From NCBI RefSeq assembly GCF_020164595.1, contig NZ_JAIQZE010000002.1, positions 186,001 to 250,000 of the forward strand: a stretch of DNA of 64,000 bases. The letters run 5' to 3'. The translations under genes were made by a program, and so were the position numbers. This DNA is from Psychroflexus longus. Its GTDB lineage: Bacteria > Bacteroidota > Bacteroidia > Flavobacteriales > Flavobacteriaceae. How positions within the stretch are numbered: the first letter of the stretch is position 1; each line of letters starts with the position of its first letter. Positions 44,582-54,400 of the stretch are shown here, in pieces. A model generated the notes under the pieces. It was not told the origin of the DNA, did not search any database, and was given only the letters and a program-made list of their open reading frames with translations.

Positions 44582-46711
44582 TTATAGATCCTCGTAGCCC
44601 ATATTATAAAGGGTAAAGGCAAAAATATCTGCATATTCCTGAATGATTTTTGAAGTTGGTTTTCCTGCACCATGTCCAGCATCCGTTTCAATGCGGATTA
44701 AGGTTGGTTTATCACCAGCTTGTTTGCTTTGCAGCTCAGCAGCAAATTTAAAGCTATGTGCTGGGACAACTCTGTCGTCATGATCTCCGGTAGTCACCAA
44801 AGTCGCAGGATATTCAGTTCCCTCATTGATGTTGTGTAAAGGAGAATAACCTCTTAAATATTCAAACATTTCCGGGTCATCTTCAGAAGTACCGTAATCG
44901 TAAGCCCAGCCTGCTCCAGAAGTAAAGGTATGGTATCGCAGCATGTCCAAAACACCTACAGCTGGAAGAGCTACTTGCATCAAATCTGGGCGTTGCGTCA
45001 TCGTAGCTCCAACCAAAAGTCCACCGTTGGAACCTCCACGGATGGCTAGTTTATTAGAAGACGTATACTTTTCATCAATCAAGTATTCTGCAGCAGCAAT
45101 GAAATCGTCAAAAACATTTTGCTTTTTCATTTTGATTCCTGCATTATGCCACTCTTTACCATATTCTCCGCCGCCACGTAAGTTGGCTACAGCATAAATT
45201 CCTCCATTTTCTAGCCAAACCGTATTTGCCGTGCTAAATGATGGTGTCAATGAAATATTAAATCCTCCGTATCCATAAAGCATGGTTGGATGTGTTCCAT
45301 CCAGTTCAATTCCTTTTTTGTGAGTGATGATCATAGGAATTTTTGTTCCATCTTTAGAAGTATAAAATATTTGCTTGCTTGTGTAAGCTTCTGTATCAAA
45401 GTCTATAGCAGGTTTTTGATAAACTTCATAAGTACCACTTTCGGGATTGTATTTATAAATCGTTCCAGGTGTCGTGTAGTTTGTAAAAGAAAAATAAAGC
45501 TCTTCAGCCTCTTTCTTACCTCCAAAACCACCAACAGATCCTGCTCCAGGAAGTTCAACTTGACGTACTAGTTCTCCTGAATAGTCATATTGTTTGACTT
45601 GAGAAACTGCATCTACCATATATTCTGCAAAGAAGTAACCAGATCCTGTAGATGGTGACAATACGTTTTCAGTCTCAGGTATAAAATCCACCCAGTTTTC
45701 TGGCTGAGGTGAACTGGCATCAACGGTCACAATTTTTCTGTTAGGCGCCTCTTTATCTGTGACAATAAATAATTTACTGCCGTCATTTTCTATGATATAT
45801 ACATCACTATCGTAGGTGTCTATAACGTCAACAAATTCAGAATTTGACTTGGATAAATCTTTAATCATCAAACGGTTACCAGAAGTCGATTTAGAAGCAG
45901 AAACGATCAAGTAACGGCTGTCTTCGGTCACACTTCCGGAAACATATCTATGTTTTTGCTCTTCAGTTCCCCCATAAATAAGTAAATCTTCATCCTGAGA
46001 AGTTCCTAACTTATGATAGTAAAGTTTATGTTGATCTGTTTTTGCAGATAATTCACTTCCCTCAGGCTTATCATAACTAGAGTAGTAAAAACCGTCGTTG
46101 TCTTTCCAGGAAATACCGCTGAATTTCACATCTACAATGGTATCGCCTTTTTGCTCTTTTGTTTCAGCATCCAGAACAATTATCTTTCTCCAGTCGCTTC
46201 CACCCTCAGAAATAGAATACGCCAAAAGCTCTCCATCTTCCGTAAAACTCATTCCTGCCATAGAAGTTGTTCCGTCTTCACTAAAGGTGTTGGGGTTCAA
46301 AAATTCTTTTGCCTCTTCTATACTTTCGTCATTTTTATATCGATAATACACGGACTGATTTTGTAACCCATCATTTTTAGAAAAATAAGTATACTCTCCT
46401 CTTTTGAAAGGAGCACCAATTTTTTCATAATTCCAAACCTGAGTTAGACGTTCTTTCAGCTTATTGCGATATGGGATATCCTCCAGGTAACCAAAAGTTA
46501 GATCATTTTGAGCTTCCACCCACTCTTCGGTCTCATCACTGCGGTCATTTTCCAACCAACGGTAAGGATCTTTTACTTCCGTGTCAAAATACGCATCTAT
46601 CGTATCAACTTGTTTTGTTTCTGGATATGTCAAACTTGCTTGATTTTTTTCGCCTTCATTGCAGGATGCTAAAAGGCATACAGCTGCAACAGGCATGAGT
46701 ATATGTTTCAT
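44582..46711 (-). CDS. Prolyl oligopeptidase-family lipoprotein (S9A)
   Basis: 709 residues from ATG 46711 ([20 protein letters not shown]). Lipobox LLASC, so it is anchored in the envelope. N-terminal S9 beta-propeller with the entry motif [10 protein letters not shown], then the alpha/beta hydrolase: nucleophile in [12 protein letters not shown], Asp in [10 protein letters not shown], His in DAGHGAG. It cuts short proline-containing peptides after Pro. Starts upstream in frame were rejected because they lose the lipoprotein signal. Single gene with its own terminator. Confidence 0.94.
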   Translation of the reverse strand: MKHILMPVAAVCLLASCNEGEKNQASLTYPETKQVDTIDAYFDTEVKDPYRWLENDRSDETEEWVEAQNDLTFGYLEDIPYRNKLKERLTQVWNYEKIGAPFKRGEYTYFSKNDGLQNQSVYYRYKNDESIEEAKEFLNPNTFSEDGTTSMAGMSFTEDGELLAYSISEGGSDWRKIIVLDAETKEQKGDTIVDVKFSGISWKDNDGFYYSSYDKPEGSELSAKTDQHKLYYHKLGTSQDEDLLIYGGTEEQKHRYVSGSVTEDSRYLIVSASKSTSGNRLMIKDLSKSNSEFVDVIDTYDSDVYIIENDGSKLFIVTDKEAPNRKIVTVDASSPQPENWVDFIPETENVLSPSTGSGYFFAEYMVDAVSQVKQYDYSGELVRQVELPGAGSVGGFGGKKEAEELYFSFTNYTTPGTIYKYNPESGTYEVYQKPAIDFDTEAYTSKQIFYTSKDGTKIPMIITHKKGIELDGTHPTMLYGYGGFNISLTPSFSTANTVWLENGGIYAVANLRGGGEYGKEWHNAGIKMKKQNVFDDFIAAAEYLIDEKYTSSNKLAIRGGSNGGLLVGATMTQRPDLMQVALPAVGVLDMLRYHTFTSGAGWAYDYGTSEDDPEMFEYLRGYSPLHNINEGTEYPATLVTTGDHDDRVVPAHSFKFAAELQSKQAGDKPTLIRIETDAGHGAGKPTSKIIQEYADIFAFTLYNMGYEDL

Positions 46712-47049
46712 TGGTTTTGATTTTAGTCGTAAATATAAGGAATCATAGCTATCTAACATAGGCTTTGTTTTATACTGAATTCAATACTGCAATGTTATTA
46801 GTTTTACGATATAAGATTAAAAAATTAGTTTAAGATAAAAACGTCTTACTAAGTTGAAGAACCTCTCATTCTTTTTTAATAGAGATAGATTTATCAGTTG
46901 GTGAAAAACTCCTTCGAAATATAATCGTTTATCAGATTGTATTCTACAAATGATTCAATTTAAAATCAGTACAAGAGCGAGACGATCACAGCAGCAAAGA
47001 TTGAGTTTTGAAAGTATTGAGGAGATTCCGCTCCAGGCAGGAAATTAAA
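46712..47049. other. Gap upstream of prolyl oligopeptidase gene; one 32-codon frame
   Basis: Largely AT-rich with no recognised element. On the plus strand an ATG at 46950 opens a 32-codon frame (MIQFKISTRARRSQQQRLSF, then ESIEEIPLQAGN) that stops at 47048, two bases before the asd terminator stem. I cannot show that it is translated. Confidence 0.3.
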
Positions 47050-47081
47050 AAACCGCTCTTCAAAAGTTCTGAAGAGCGGTT
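47047..47081 (-). terminator. Rho-independent terminator of asd
   Basis: 12-bp exact stem AACCGCTCTTCA/TGAAGAGCGGTT with a 7-nt loop; on the minus strand it is followed by a U-run. It lies 24 bp after the asd stop. Confidence 0.9.
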
Positions 47082-47104
47082 GAGTATTGATTAAATTTTA
47101 AAGC

Positions 47105-48097
47105 TTAAGCCTTAAAACGAGTTGTCAAAAGAAATTCAGCTATTTGTATTGCATTAGTCGCTGCTCCTTTTCTTAAATTATCGGAAACGATCCACATGTT
47201 CAACGCATTATCTCTGGTGAAATCTCGACGGATTCTACCGATAAAGACATCGTTTTTTCCTTCAGCATAAATCGGCATTGGATAAGTATTGACTTCAGGG
47301 TTGTCCTGAAGCGTAATACCATCGGTTTCGCTTAAAATTTTCTTTACATCAGAAACTTCAAATGCATTTTTGAATTCGATATTTACAGATTCAGAGTGAC
47401 CTCCAACCACAGGAATTCTTACCGCTGTAGCGGCTACTTTTACAGAATCGTCTGAAAGTATTTTCTTGGTCTCGTTGGTCAATTTCATCTCTTCCTTCGT
47501 ATAGTCGTTTTCCAAAAACACGTCGCAATGTGGTATAGCGTTTTTATGAATAGGATAAGGATAAGCCATTTCGCCAGTCTTGCCCGCATATTCATTCTCC
47601 AACTGCTCAACAGCTTTTACGCCAGTTCCAGTAATCGACTGATATGTAGAAATGACGACTCTATCAATTTGATAAGCCTTATGTAAAGGTTGCAATGCCA
47701 TGACCAGTTGAATGGTAGAACAATTAGGGTTAGCAATAATCAAATCTTCTGCTGTAAGTTCTGAAGCATTGATTTCCGGTACGACCAATTTTTTGGTCGG
47801 ATCCATTCTCCAAGCAGAAGAATTGTCAATCACCGTAGTTCCAACTTCAGCAAATTTTGGGGCCCATTCTTCAGAAGTATCTCCCCCTGCAGAAAATAAA
47901 GCGATTTCGGGTTTTCGTTTCACTGCGTCTGCAAGGCTTACAATTTCGTAAGATTTTCCCTTATAAGTGATTGTTTTCCCAACCGACTTCTCAGAAGCCA
48001 CAGGAATCAGCTCAGTTAAAGGAAAATTACGCTCCTCAAGAATCTGGAGCATCACTTGGCCTACCATACCGGTAGCGCCGACAACAGCTACTTTCAT
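47105..48097 (-). CDS. asd: Aspartate-semialdehyde dehydrogenase
   Basis: 330 residues. NADP-binding GATGMVGQVMLQIL, catalytic Cys in NPNCSTIQLVMAL, and the substrate and catalytic His region in VRIPVVGGHSESVNI. It reduces aspartyl phosphate to aspartate semialdehyde, the branch point to lysine/diaminopimelate, threonine and methionine. Stands alone with its own promoter box and terminator. Confidence 0.96.
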   Translation of the reverse strand: MKVAVVGATGMVGQVMLQILEERNFPLTELIPVASEKSVGKTITYKGKSYEIVSLADAVKRKPEIALFSAGGDTSEEWAPKFAEVGTTVIDNSSAWRMDPTKKLVVPEINASELTAEDLIIANPNCSTIQLVMALQPLHKAYQIDRVVISTYQSITGTGVKAVEQLENEYAGKTGEMAYPYPIHKNAIPHCDVFLENDYTKEEMKLTNETKKILSDDSVKVAATAVRIPVVGGHSESVNIEFKNAFEVSDVKKILSETDGITLQDNPEVNTYPMPIYAEGKNDVFIGRIRRDFTRDNALNMWIVSDNLRKGAATNAIQIAEFLLTTRFKA

Positions 48098-48129
48098 TTG
48101 AATTTGTTTTAAAAAATTATATGGAGCGG

Positions 48130-48137
48130 CAAAAATA
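48130..48137 (-). promoter_or_regulatory. Putative promoter box for asd
   Basis: On the minus strand TATTTTTG (exact TAnnTTTG), 32 bp before the asd ATG. No matching TTG at the usual spacing. Confidence 0.45.
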
Positions 48138-48233
48138 TACTTTTGTAATCAAGCTTAGACTGATTTAGCAAATATTTATTGGCTATTTGAAATCCTACTA
48201 GGTTTATAATTAGCTATTTCAAGCGGACTTAAG

Positions 48234-48241
48234 TACTTTTG
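48234..48241 (+). promoter_or_regulatory. Putative promoter box for ABC-F gene
   Basis: TACTTTTG fits TAnnTTTG, 16 bp before the TTG start codon of the ABC-F gene. Confidence 0.45.
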
Positions 48242-48257
48242 CAAAAAATTTAGAACA

Positions 48258-50129
48258 TTGAATTATCTATCAGTAGAAGAAGTTTCAAAATCTTTTGGCA
48301 CACTCGAGCTATTTGAAAACTTGTCTTTCGGCATCAGCCAAGGTCAAAAAATAGCTCTTATCGCCAAAAATGGCACGGGGAAAACCACCTTACTCGACAT
48401 TATATCTGGCAAAGAAACACCAGATAGTGGACAAGTAGTTTACAGAAAAGGTGTGAGATTTGGCTTTTTACCACAAGAACCAGATCTTGAGCCAACTTTG
48501 AGTATTGAGGAAACTATCCTTTCTTCTGATAACGAAATCCTAAGCATCATCAATGCTTACGAAAAAGCGCTTCAAAATCCAGATGATGCTGAAGCTTACC
48601 AAAAGGCTTTTGATCAAATGGAGGCTAAACAGGCCTGGGATTTTGAAACGACCTACCGTCAAATTCTCTCCAAACTGAAATTGGATGACTTATCCAAAAA
48701 AGTGAGTGACTTGTCCGGCGGGCAAAAGAAAAGACTGGCGCTGGCCAATCTTCTACTTGGTAAACCCGATTTATTAATACTCGATGAGCCAACCAACCAC
48801 TTGGATCTGGAAATGATCGAATGGCTGGAAGAATTTCTGAAAAGTGAAAACCTTACTTTATTTATGGTCACTCACGACAGGTATTTTCTAGATCGAGTAT
48901 GTAACCACATCATCGAATTGGAGGACAAAACGCTTTACAATTACAAAGGAAATTACAGCTACTACGTAGAAAAAAGAGCTGAACGCATTGAGGTAGAACA
49001 AACGACAACCGCCAAAGCCAAACAACTTTATAAAAAGGAACTGGACTGGATGAGGCGTCAGCCTAAAGCCAGAACAACCAAGTCCAAATCCAGAATAGAA
49101 AGTTTTGGTGACATAAAAGACAGAGCTAGCAAACGCCGTAACGATCATAAAGTTGAACTGGAAATCAATATGGAACGTTTGGGTTCCAAAGTTTTGGAAA
49201 TACATAAAGTGTCCAAAGGTTTTGAAGATAATTACCTCTTTCAAAATTTTGATTACATCTTCAAAAAGAATGAACGCATCGGTATTATTGGAAAAAACGG
49301 AACTGGAAAGTCTACCTTTTTAGATGTCTTGACGGGTGGATTGGAGCCAGATCAGGGAAAAGTTGTTCACGGTGAAACTTTAAAAATTGGCTATTACACA
49401 CAAGGTGGAATTCAGGCAAAAGAAGGTCAAAAAGTCATTGAGGTGATCAAAGATTACGGTGATTATATTCCGTTATCCAAAGGAAGGCAAATTTCAGCAT
49501 CGCAGTTATTAGAGAAGTTTTTATTCGACCGAAAAAAGCAATATGATTTTGTTGAAAAATTGAGCGGTGGTGAAAAGAAACGTCTGTATTTGTGTACAGT
49601 TTTGATTCAAAATCCAAATTTTTTAATTCTCGATGAACCTACCAATGATCTTGATATCGTCACCTTGAACGTTCTTGAAAACTTCCTTTTAGATTTTCCA
49701 GGTTGTCTGATTGTTGTGAGTCACGACCGATATTTTATGGATAAAATTGTAGATCACTTATTTGTTTTTGGTGAAGGGAAAATCACAGATTTCCCAGGAA
49801 ATTATTCGGATTACAGAGACCTTAAGGCTCTTGAGCTTGAGGCTAAATATGAAGAAAGCAGCCAGACCACAACCAAAACATCAGAAAAACCTAAAACCAC
49901 TTCAGATTCTAAAAATGCATTAAGTTTTAATGAGCAAAAGCTGTATAAAAAACTTGAAAAAGAAATCAATACGTTAGAGAAGAAAAAGGAAAAGATTGAA
50001 GCTGAGTTTCTAAAAGACTTGAGTCCAGAAGACATCAAAGAAAAAACGATGACTCTTCAAGACATTCAGCAAGAATTGGAAGACAAAACCGAACAGTGGT
50101 TTGAGTTATCTATGAAAATGGAAGCTTAA
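48258..50129 (+). CDS. ABC-F family ATPase (Uup-like)
   Basis: 623 residues with two ABC domains and no membrane part. Domain 1: Walker A KNGTGKTT, signature LSGGQKKRLALA, Walker B LLILDEPTNHLD. A basic linker between domains (KARTTKSKSRIESFGDIKDR) marks ABC-F. Domain 2: Walker A GKNGTGKST, LSGGEKKRLYLC, ILDEPTNDLD. A C-terminal coiled coil of about 70 residues (NEQKLYKKLEKEINTLEKKK) is Uup-like. ABC-F proteins act on ribosomes or, for Uup, in DNA metabolism. Translation starts at TTG 48258; there is no ATG that preserves strand one. Confidence 0.93.
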   Translation: MNYLSVEEVSKSFGTLELFENLSFGISQGQKIALIAKNGTGKTTLLDIISGKETPDSGQVVYRKGVRFGFLPQEPDLEPTLSIEETILSSDNEILSIINAYEKALQNPDDAEAYQKAFDQMEAKQAWDFETTYRQILSKLKLDDLSKKVSDLSGGQKKRLALANLLLGKPDLLILDEPTNHLDLEMIEWLEEFLKSENLTLFMVTHDRYFLDRVCNHIIELEDKTLYNYKGNYSYYVEKRAERIEVEQTTTAKAKQLYKKELDWMRRQPKARTTKSKSRIESFGDIKDRASKRRNDHKVELEINMERLGSKVLEIHKVSKGFEDNYLFQNFDYIFKKNERIGIIGKNGTGKSTFLDVLTGGLEPDQGKVVHGETLKIGYYTQGGIQAKEGQKVIEVIKDYGDYIPLSKGRQISASQLLEKFLFDRKKQYDFVEKLSGGEKKRLYLCTVLIQNPNFLILDEPTNDLDIVTLNVLENFLLDFPGCLIVVSHDRYFMDKIVDHLFVFGEGKITDFPGNYSDYRDLKALELEAKYEESSQTTTKTSEKPKTTSDSKNALSFNEQKLYKKLEKEINTLEKKKEKIEAEFLKDLSPEDIKEKTMTLQDIQQELEDKTEQWFELSMKMEA

Positions 50130-50287
50130 GCGTTTTCTTCGCTTTGCTTCTCTTCTCTTTCTTTTTTACCGGCTTTTGAAATATAGTAAATCACAAACCC
50201 AATAAGGCTGATAATAACGAGTCCAAAAATAGCGGTCATAATAAAAGCACCATTAGACCAATTGACGAAAAGTGTTTGTAGAAACAT
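50126..50287 (-). CDS. Small single-pass membrane protein, 53 aa
   Basis: ATG at 50287 opens a 53-codon frame: a short polar head (MFLQTLFVNWSNGAF), one helix (IMTAIFGLVIISLIGFVIYY) and a charged tail (ISKAGKKEREEKQSEENA). Predicted topology has the tail in the cytoplasm. Its TAA shares TTAA with the convergent ABC-F stop. The clean helix, flank charges and exact fit between genes make it a probable real gene. No family recognised. Confidence 0.7.
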   Translation of the reverse strand: MFLQTLFVNWSNGAFIMTAIFGLVIISLIGFVIYYISKAGKKEREEKQSEENA

Positions 50288-50367
50288 ATCCTTATATTTT
50301 ATGCAATTTTACAGCTAGATAGGATCAAAAAGAATGATTTTTGTCAGTTAAACTGATTTATTATAAA

Positions 50368-51141
50368 ATGTGGTTTAAAGTTAAAGCGTTTCTAAAGTTT
50401 TTATGGCATTCCAAAAATCAGCATGGAATTCATTCTCCATTTGTATATAAATTGATTACCAAGTGTTTTTATGACAAAAGTCAGTATCCTTCTTATAAAC
50501 TGTGGAATGAAGTTCAGCAGGAGCTTTTGAACTCTGAAGACATTCTAGAAGTTGAAGATGTGGGTGCTGGATCTAAAGTTTTTAACAGCAACAAAAGACC
50601 GGTTTCAAAGATTGCAAAACACGTTTCAATTTCCAGAAAGCGAGCCAGATTGATGATTCGGCTGGTGGATTATTTAAAAATTGAAAACGCCTTAGAATTG
50701 GGGACTTCCATAGGTTTGGGTAGTATCAGCATTGCTGGATCTGGTCAAGTTGATATGAAAACCATTGAAGCGTGTTCGGTGACTTTAGATTATGCTCAAG
50801 ACCAATTTGAAAAGTTGAGGTTAACACGAATCACAAGTATTAATTCATCTTTTGCTGAAAGTCTAGCAGGATTAAAATCAGAAGAAAAATTTGATCTTGT
50901 TTTTATCGACGGGCATCACGATGGGAAAGCTACGCTTGAATATTTTAAAAGTTTGCTGAAATATAAACACAACGATGCTTTGTTTATTTTTGATGATATC
51001 CACTGGTCGCCGTCCATGGAAATGGCCTGGGAACGTATAAAAACTCATCCTGAAGTTCAGGTTACGATTGATACGTTTCAATGGGGACTTGTGTTTTTTA
51101 GAAAAGAACAGGTGAAACAGGATTTCATTATCCGCGTTTGA
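50368..51141 (+). CDS. SAM-dependent methyltransferase, O-methyltransferase-like
   Basis: 257 residues from ATG 50368 (MWFKVKAFLKFLWHSKNQHG). Rossmann methyltransferase marks: motif I ALELGTSIGLGSISIA, motif II KTIEACSVTLDYAQDQF, and FDLVFIDGHHDGKATLEYF as the Asp-rich metal site of the class I O-methyltransferase_24 type. The N-terminal HGIHSPFVYKLITKCF is a typical Bacteroidota feature. Substrate unknown. Confidence 0.85.
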   Translation: MWFKVKAFLKFLWHSKNQHGIHSPFVYKLITKCFYDKSQYPSYKLWNEVQQELLNSEDILEVEDVGAGSKVFNSNKRPVSKIAKHVSISRKRARLMIRLVDYLKIENALELGTSIGLGSISIAGSGQVDMKTIEACSVTLDYAQDQFEKLRLTRITSINSSFAESLAGLKSEEKFDLVFIDGHHDGKATLEYFKSLLKYKHNDALFIFDDIHWSPSMEMAWERIKTHPEVQVTIDTFQWGLVFFRKEQVKQDFIIRV

Positions 51142-51186
51142 TTTTTGAAACACCAAAAACACATTAAGTTTAAAAAAAATTAAGTC

Positions 51187-51363
51187 ATGCTCGAGCAATT
51201 TTCACCAGACACCCAATTTATAATTGTTATTGCGATTATCGCAGTGCTTTTTCTTCTGGTTTTTTTCAATAATAAACGTAACAAGCGAAAACGTTACGAT
51301 CGTAAGAATAGAAATTTTAGAAGAAATTTCTATGAGAAAAAACAAAACAAAAAGGAAGATTAA
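51187..51363 (+). CDS. Small membrane protein with basic tail, 58 aa
   Basis: ATG at 51187, 58 codons. Short head (MLEQFSPDTQ), one helix (FIIVIAIIAVLFLLVFFNN), then about 30 residues almost all Lys, Arg, Asn and Tyr (KRNKRKRYDRKNRNFRRNF). A single-pass protein whose basic tail could bind nucleic acid, ribosomes or lipid head groups. Located between the methyltransferase and mfd on the same strand. Not recognised. Confidence 0.7.
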   Translation: MLEQFSPDTQFIIVIAIIAVLFLLVFFNNKRNKRKRYDRKNRNFRRNFYEKKQNKKED

Positions 51364-51410
51364 AAACAGCTTTACAAAAGCTGACAGACCATCAATTTGA
51401 GTTTTTCTAG

Positions 51411-51418
51411 TATCTTTG
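51411..51418 (+). promoter_or_regulatory. Putative promoter box for mfd
   Basis: TATCTTTG fits TAnnTTTG, ending 6 bases before the mfd ATG at 51425. A transcript from here would be nearly leaderless. Confidence 0.4.
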
Positions 51419-51424
51419 CGCGCG

Positions 51425-54400
51425 ATGAAAAAAGCTGATATTAAAGAAAAAATCTCAAAAAATCCTGCAGTGGAGGAACTTAAAGAAGCTCTGGCTTCGC
51501 AGGAAAATCAATCCATATTTCTGAAAGGTCTTCTAGGTTCTGCTGTCTCTTTTGTGCAGGCAGAAGCTTTCCTTTCTTCGGAACATCCTTTTCTTCTGAT
51601 TTTTAATGATAAAGAAGAAGCGGCTTATCATCTCAACGACCTGGAACAGCTGGTGGATGAGAAAAATGTCTTGTTTTATCCAGGGAGTTACAGAAGACCT
51701 TATCAGATCGAAGAAACTGACAATGCCAATGTTTTGTTGCGATCTGAAGTTTTGAACCGCATCAATTCCAGAAAAAAACCTTCCATTATCGTCACTTATC
51801 CTGAAGCGCTTTTTGAAAAAGTCGTGACCAAAAAGGAACTGGATCGCACCATTTTAAAAATAAAACTGAACGACGAACTGTCTATTGATTTCGTCAACGA
51901 AGTGTTATTTGAATACAAATTCAAACGTGTCGACTTTGTGACTGAGCCTGGAGAATTTTCAGTAAGGGGAGGGATAATCGATGTGTTTTCTTTCAGTAAT
52001 GATGAGCCGTACCGAATTGAATTTTTTGGTGATGAAGTCGATAGTATTCGCGCTTTTGACGTTGAAACTCAACTGTCTACCAAGCAAAAAAAGCGCATCG
52101 ACATTATGCCCAATGTTGAAAAAAAGGAACTGGATGAGGTGCGGGAAACGTTTATCCAATACATCAGCAATTCTACGACGGTGTTCATCAAAAACATGGA
52201 TGTGTTATCGCAGACCATAGATGATCTTTTTGGCAAAGCTGAAAAAGCTTTTTCTGAACTTTCTACAGACATCAAACACAGTAAACCAGAGGAACTTTTC
52301 TGTAAAGGTGAACTTCTAAAAAAACAACTTCTGAATCTAAAAGTCGTTGAATTCGGAACTCAGGCATTTTTGAGTCCTAAGCAAACGATTCTATATCCTA
52401 CAAGCCCTCAACCGTCCTTCAACAAAAAATTCGATTTACTGATTGAAGACTTAAATTCTAAACACGATAAAGGTTACGAGAACTGCATTTTATGCACAAG
52501 CGATCAACAGGCCAAACGTTTCAAAGACATTTTTGAAGATCAAAATCAAGAAGTGCATTACAAAACTTTAGTGCTTTCCATGCACCAGGGGTTTATTGAT
52601 GAGGTGAATAAATTGGTGTGTTATACCGATCATCAAATTTTTGATCGCTATCATAAATTTCATTTGAAGAACGGTTATGCTAAAAAGCAAGCCATCACTT
52701 TAAAAGAATTGACCAGCTTGGAAATTGGTGATTATGTCACTCACATTGATCATGGCATTGGAAAATTTGGTGGTCTCCAGAAAATTGATGTGGAAGGAAA
52801 AATGCAGGAAGCGGTAAAGTTGATTTACGGAGATCGAGATATTCTTTATCTCAGCATACATTCGTTACACAAGATTTCAAAGTTTAATGGCAAGGATGGA
52901 AAACCGCCTCAGGTTTATAAATTAGGCAGTAAAGCCTGGAAAAGCCTGAAGAAAAAGACCAAAGCCAGAGTTAAGAAAGTCGCTTTCGACCTCATAAAAC
53001 TTTACGCCAAACGCAGATTGGAAAAAGGTCATCAATACGGTCCGGATTCTCATCTACAACACGAACTAGAAGCCTCCTTTATTTATGAGGACACGCCAGA
53101 CCAAAGCACAGCCACACAGGATGTGAAAAGTGACATGGAAAAAGAGCAGCCGATGGATCGTTTGGTTTGCGGTGATGTAGGTTTTGGGAAAACCGAAGTT
53201 GCCATTCGCGCAGCCTTTAAAGCTGTCGACAATGGAAAACAAGTTGCCGTTCTAGTGCCTACCACAATCTTGGCCTTTCAGCACCATAAAACATTTTCGG
53301 AGCGGTTAGAAGAATTTCCTGTGACGGTTGATTATCTCAACCGTTTCAGAACTGCAAAAGAACGCAGAACGGTTTTGGAAGGACTTGAAAATGGAAATGT
53401 GGATATCGTCATTGGTACGCATCAGCTGGTGAATAAAGCCGTCAAGTTTAAAGATCTTGGTCTTCTGATCATTGATGAAGAGCAGAAATTTGGAGTTGCA
53501 GTAAAAGATAAGTTGAAAACTATCAAGGCAAATGTAGATACGTTAACTTTAACGGCAACACCTATTCCGCGGACCTTGCAATTTAGCCTGATGGCAGCGA
53601 GAGATTTGTCCACTATAAAAACCCCTCCTCCAAACCGTTATCCTATTGAAACGCATGTGATTCGGTTTTCTGAAGAACAAATTCGGGATGCGGTGTCTTA
53701 TGAAATTCAAAGAGGTGGCCAGGTATTCTTTATCAATAATAGAATTCAAAACATACATGAAGTCGCTGGTTTGATACAAAGATTGGTACCCGATGCCAAA
53801 ATTGGCATAGGACATGGGCAAATGGAAGGTAAAAAGCTCGAAGACCTCATGTTGAAATTCATGAATAATGAATTTGACGTTTTGGTGTCTACCACCATTA
53901 TAGAAAGTGGTCTGGATGTGACTAATGCGAACACGATTTTGATCAATGACGCCAATAATTTCGGAATGTCCGATCTACATCAGATGCGTGGTCGTGTTGG
54001 GCGAAGTAACAAAAAAGCCTTTTGTTACCTCATCACACCACCTTTAACGATGATGACCGACGATGCCAGAAAACGCTTAACCGCTTTGGAACAATTCTCT
54101 GATTTAGGTAGCGGTATCAATATCGCGATGAAGGATCTGGAAATCCGCGGAGCCGGAGATTTGTTGGGTGGAGAGCAGAGCGGATTCATATCGGATATCG
54201 GTTTTGATACGTATCAAAAAATTCTGAATGAAGCCATTCAGGAATTGAAAGAAAACGAATTCAAATCGGTTTATGAAGAAGAAAACGAGAAGGAAGAAAA
54301 AGTGTTTGTAAAGGATGCTCAAATTGATACGGATTTTGAAATTCTATTCCCTGACGACTACATCAATAGCATCAAAGAACGCCTGAGTTTATACACTAAA

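Noticed and set aside
50878-51198. 106-codon minus-strand frame opposite the methyltransferase gene
   Set aside because: Covers the motif-bearing C-terminal part of the methyltransferase and the start of the 58-aa gene; no independent support.
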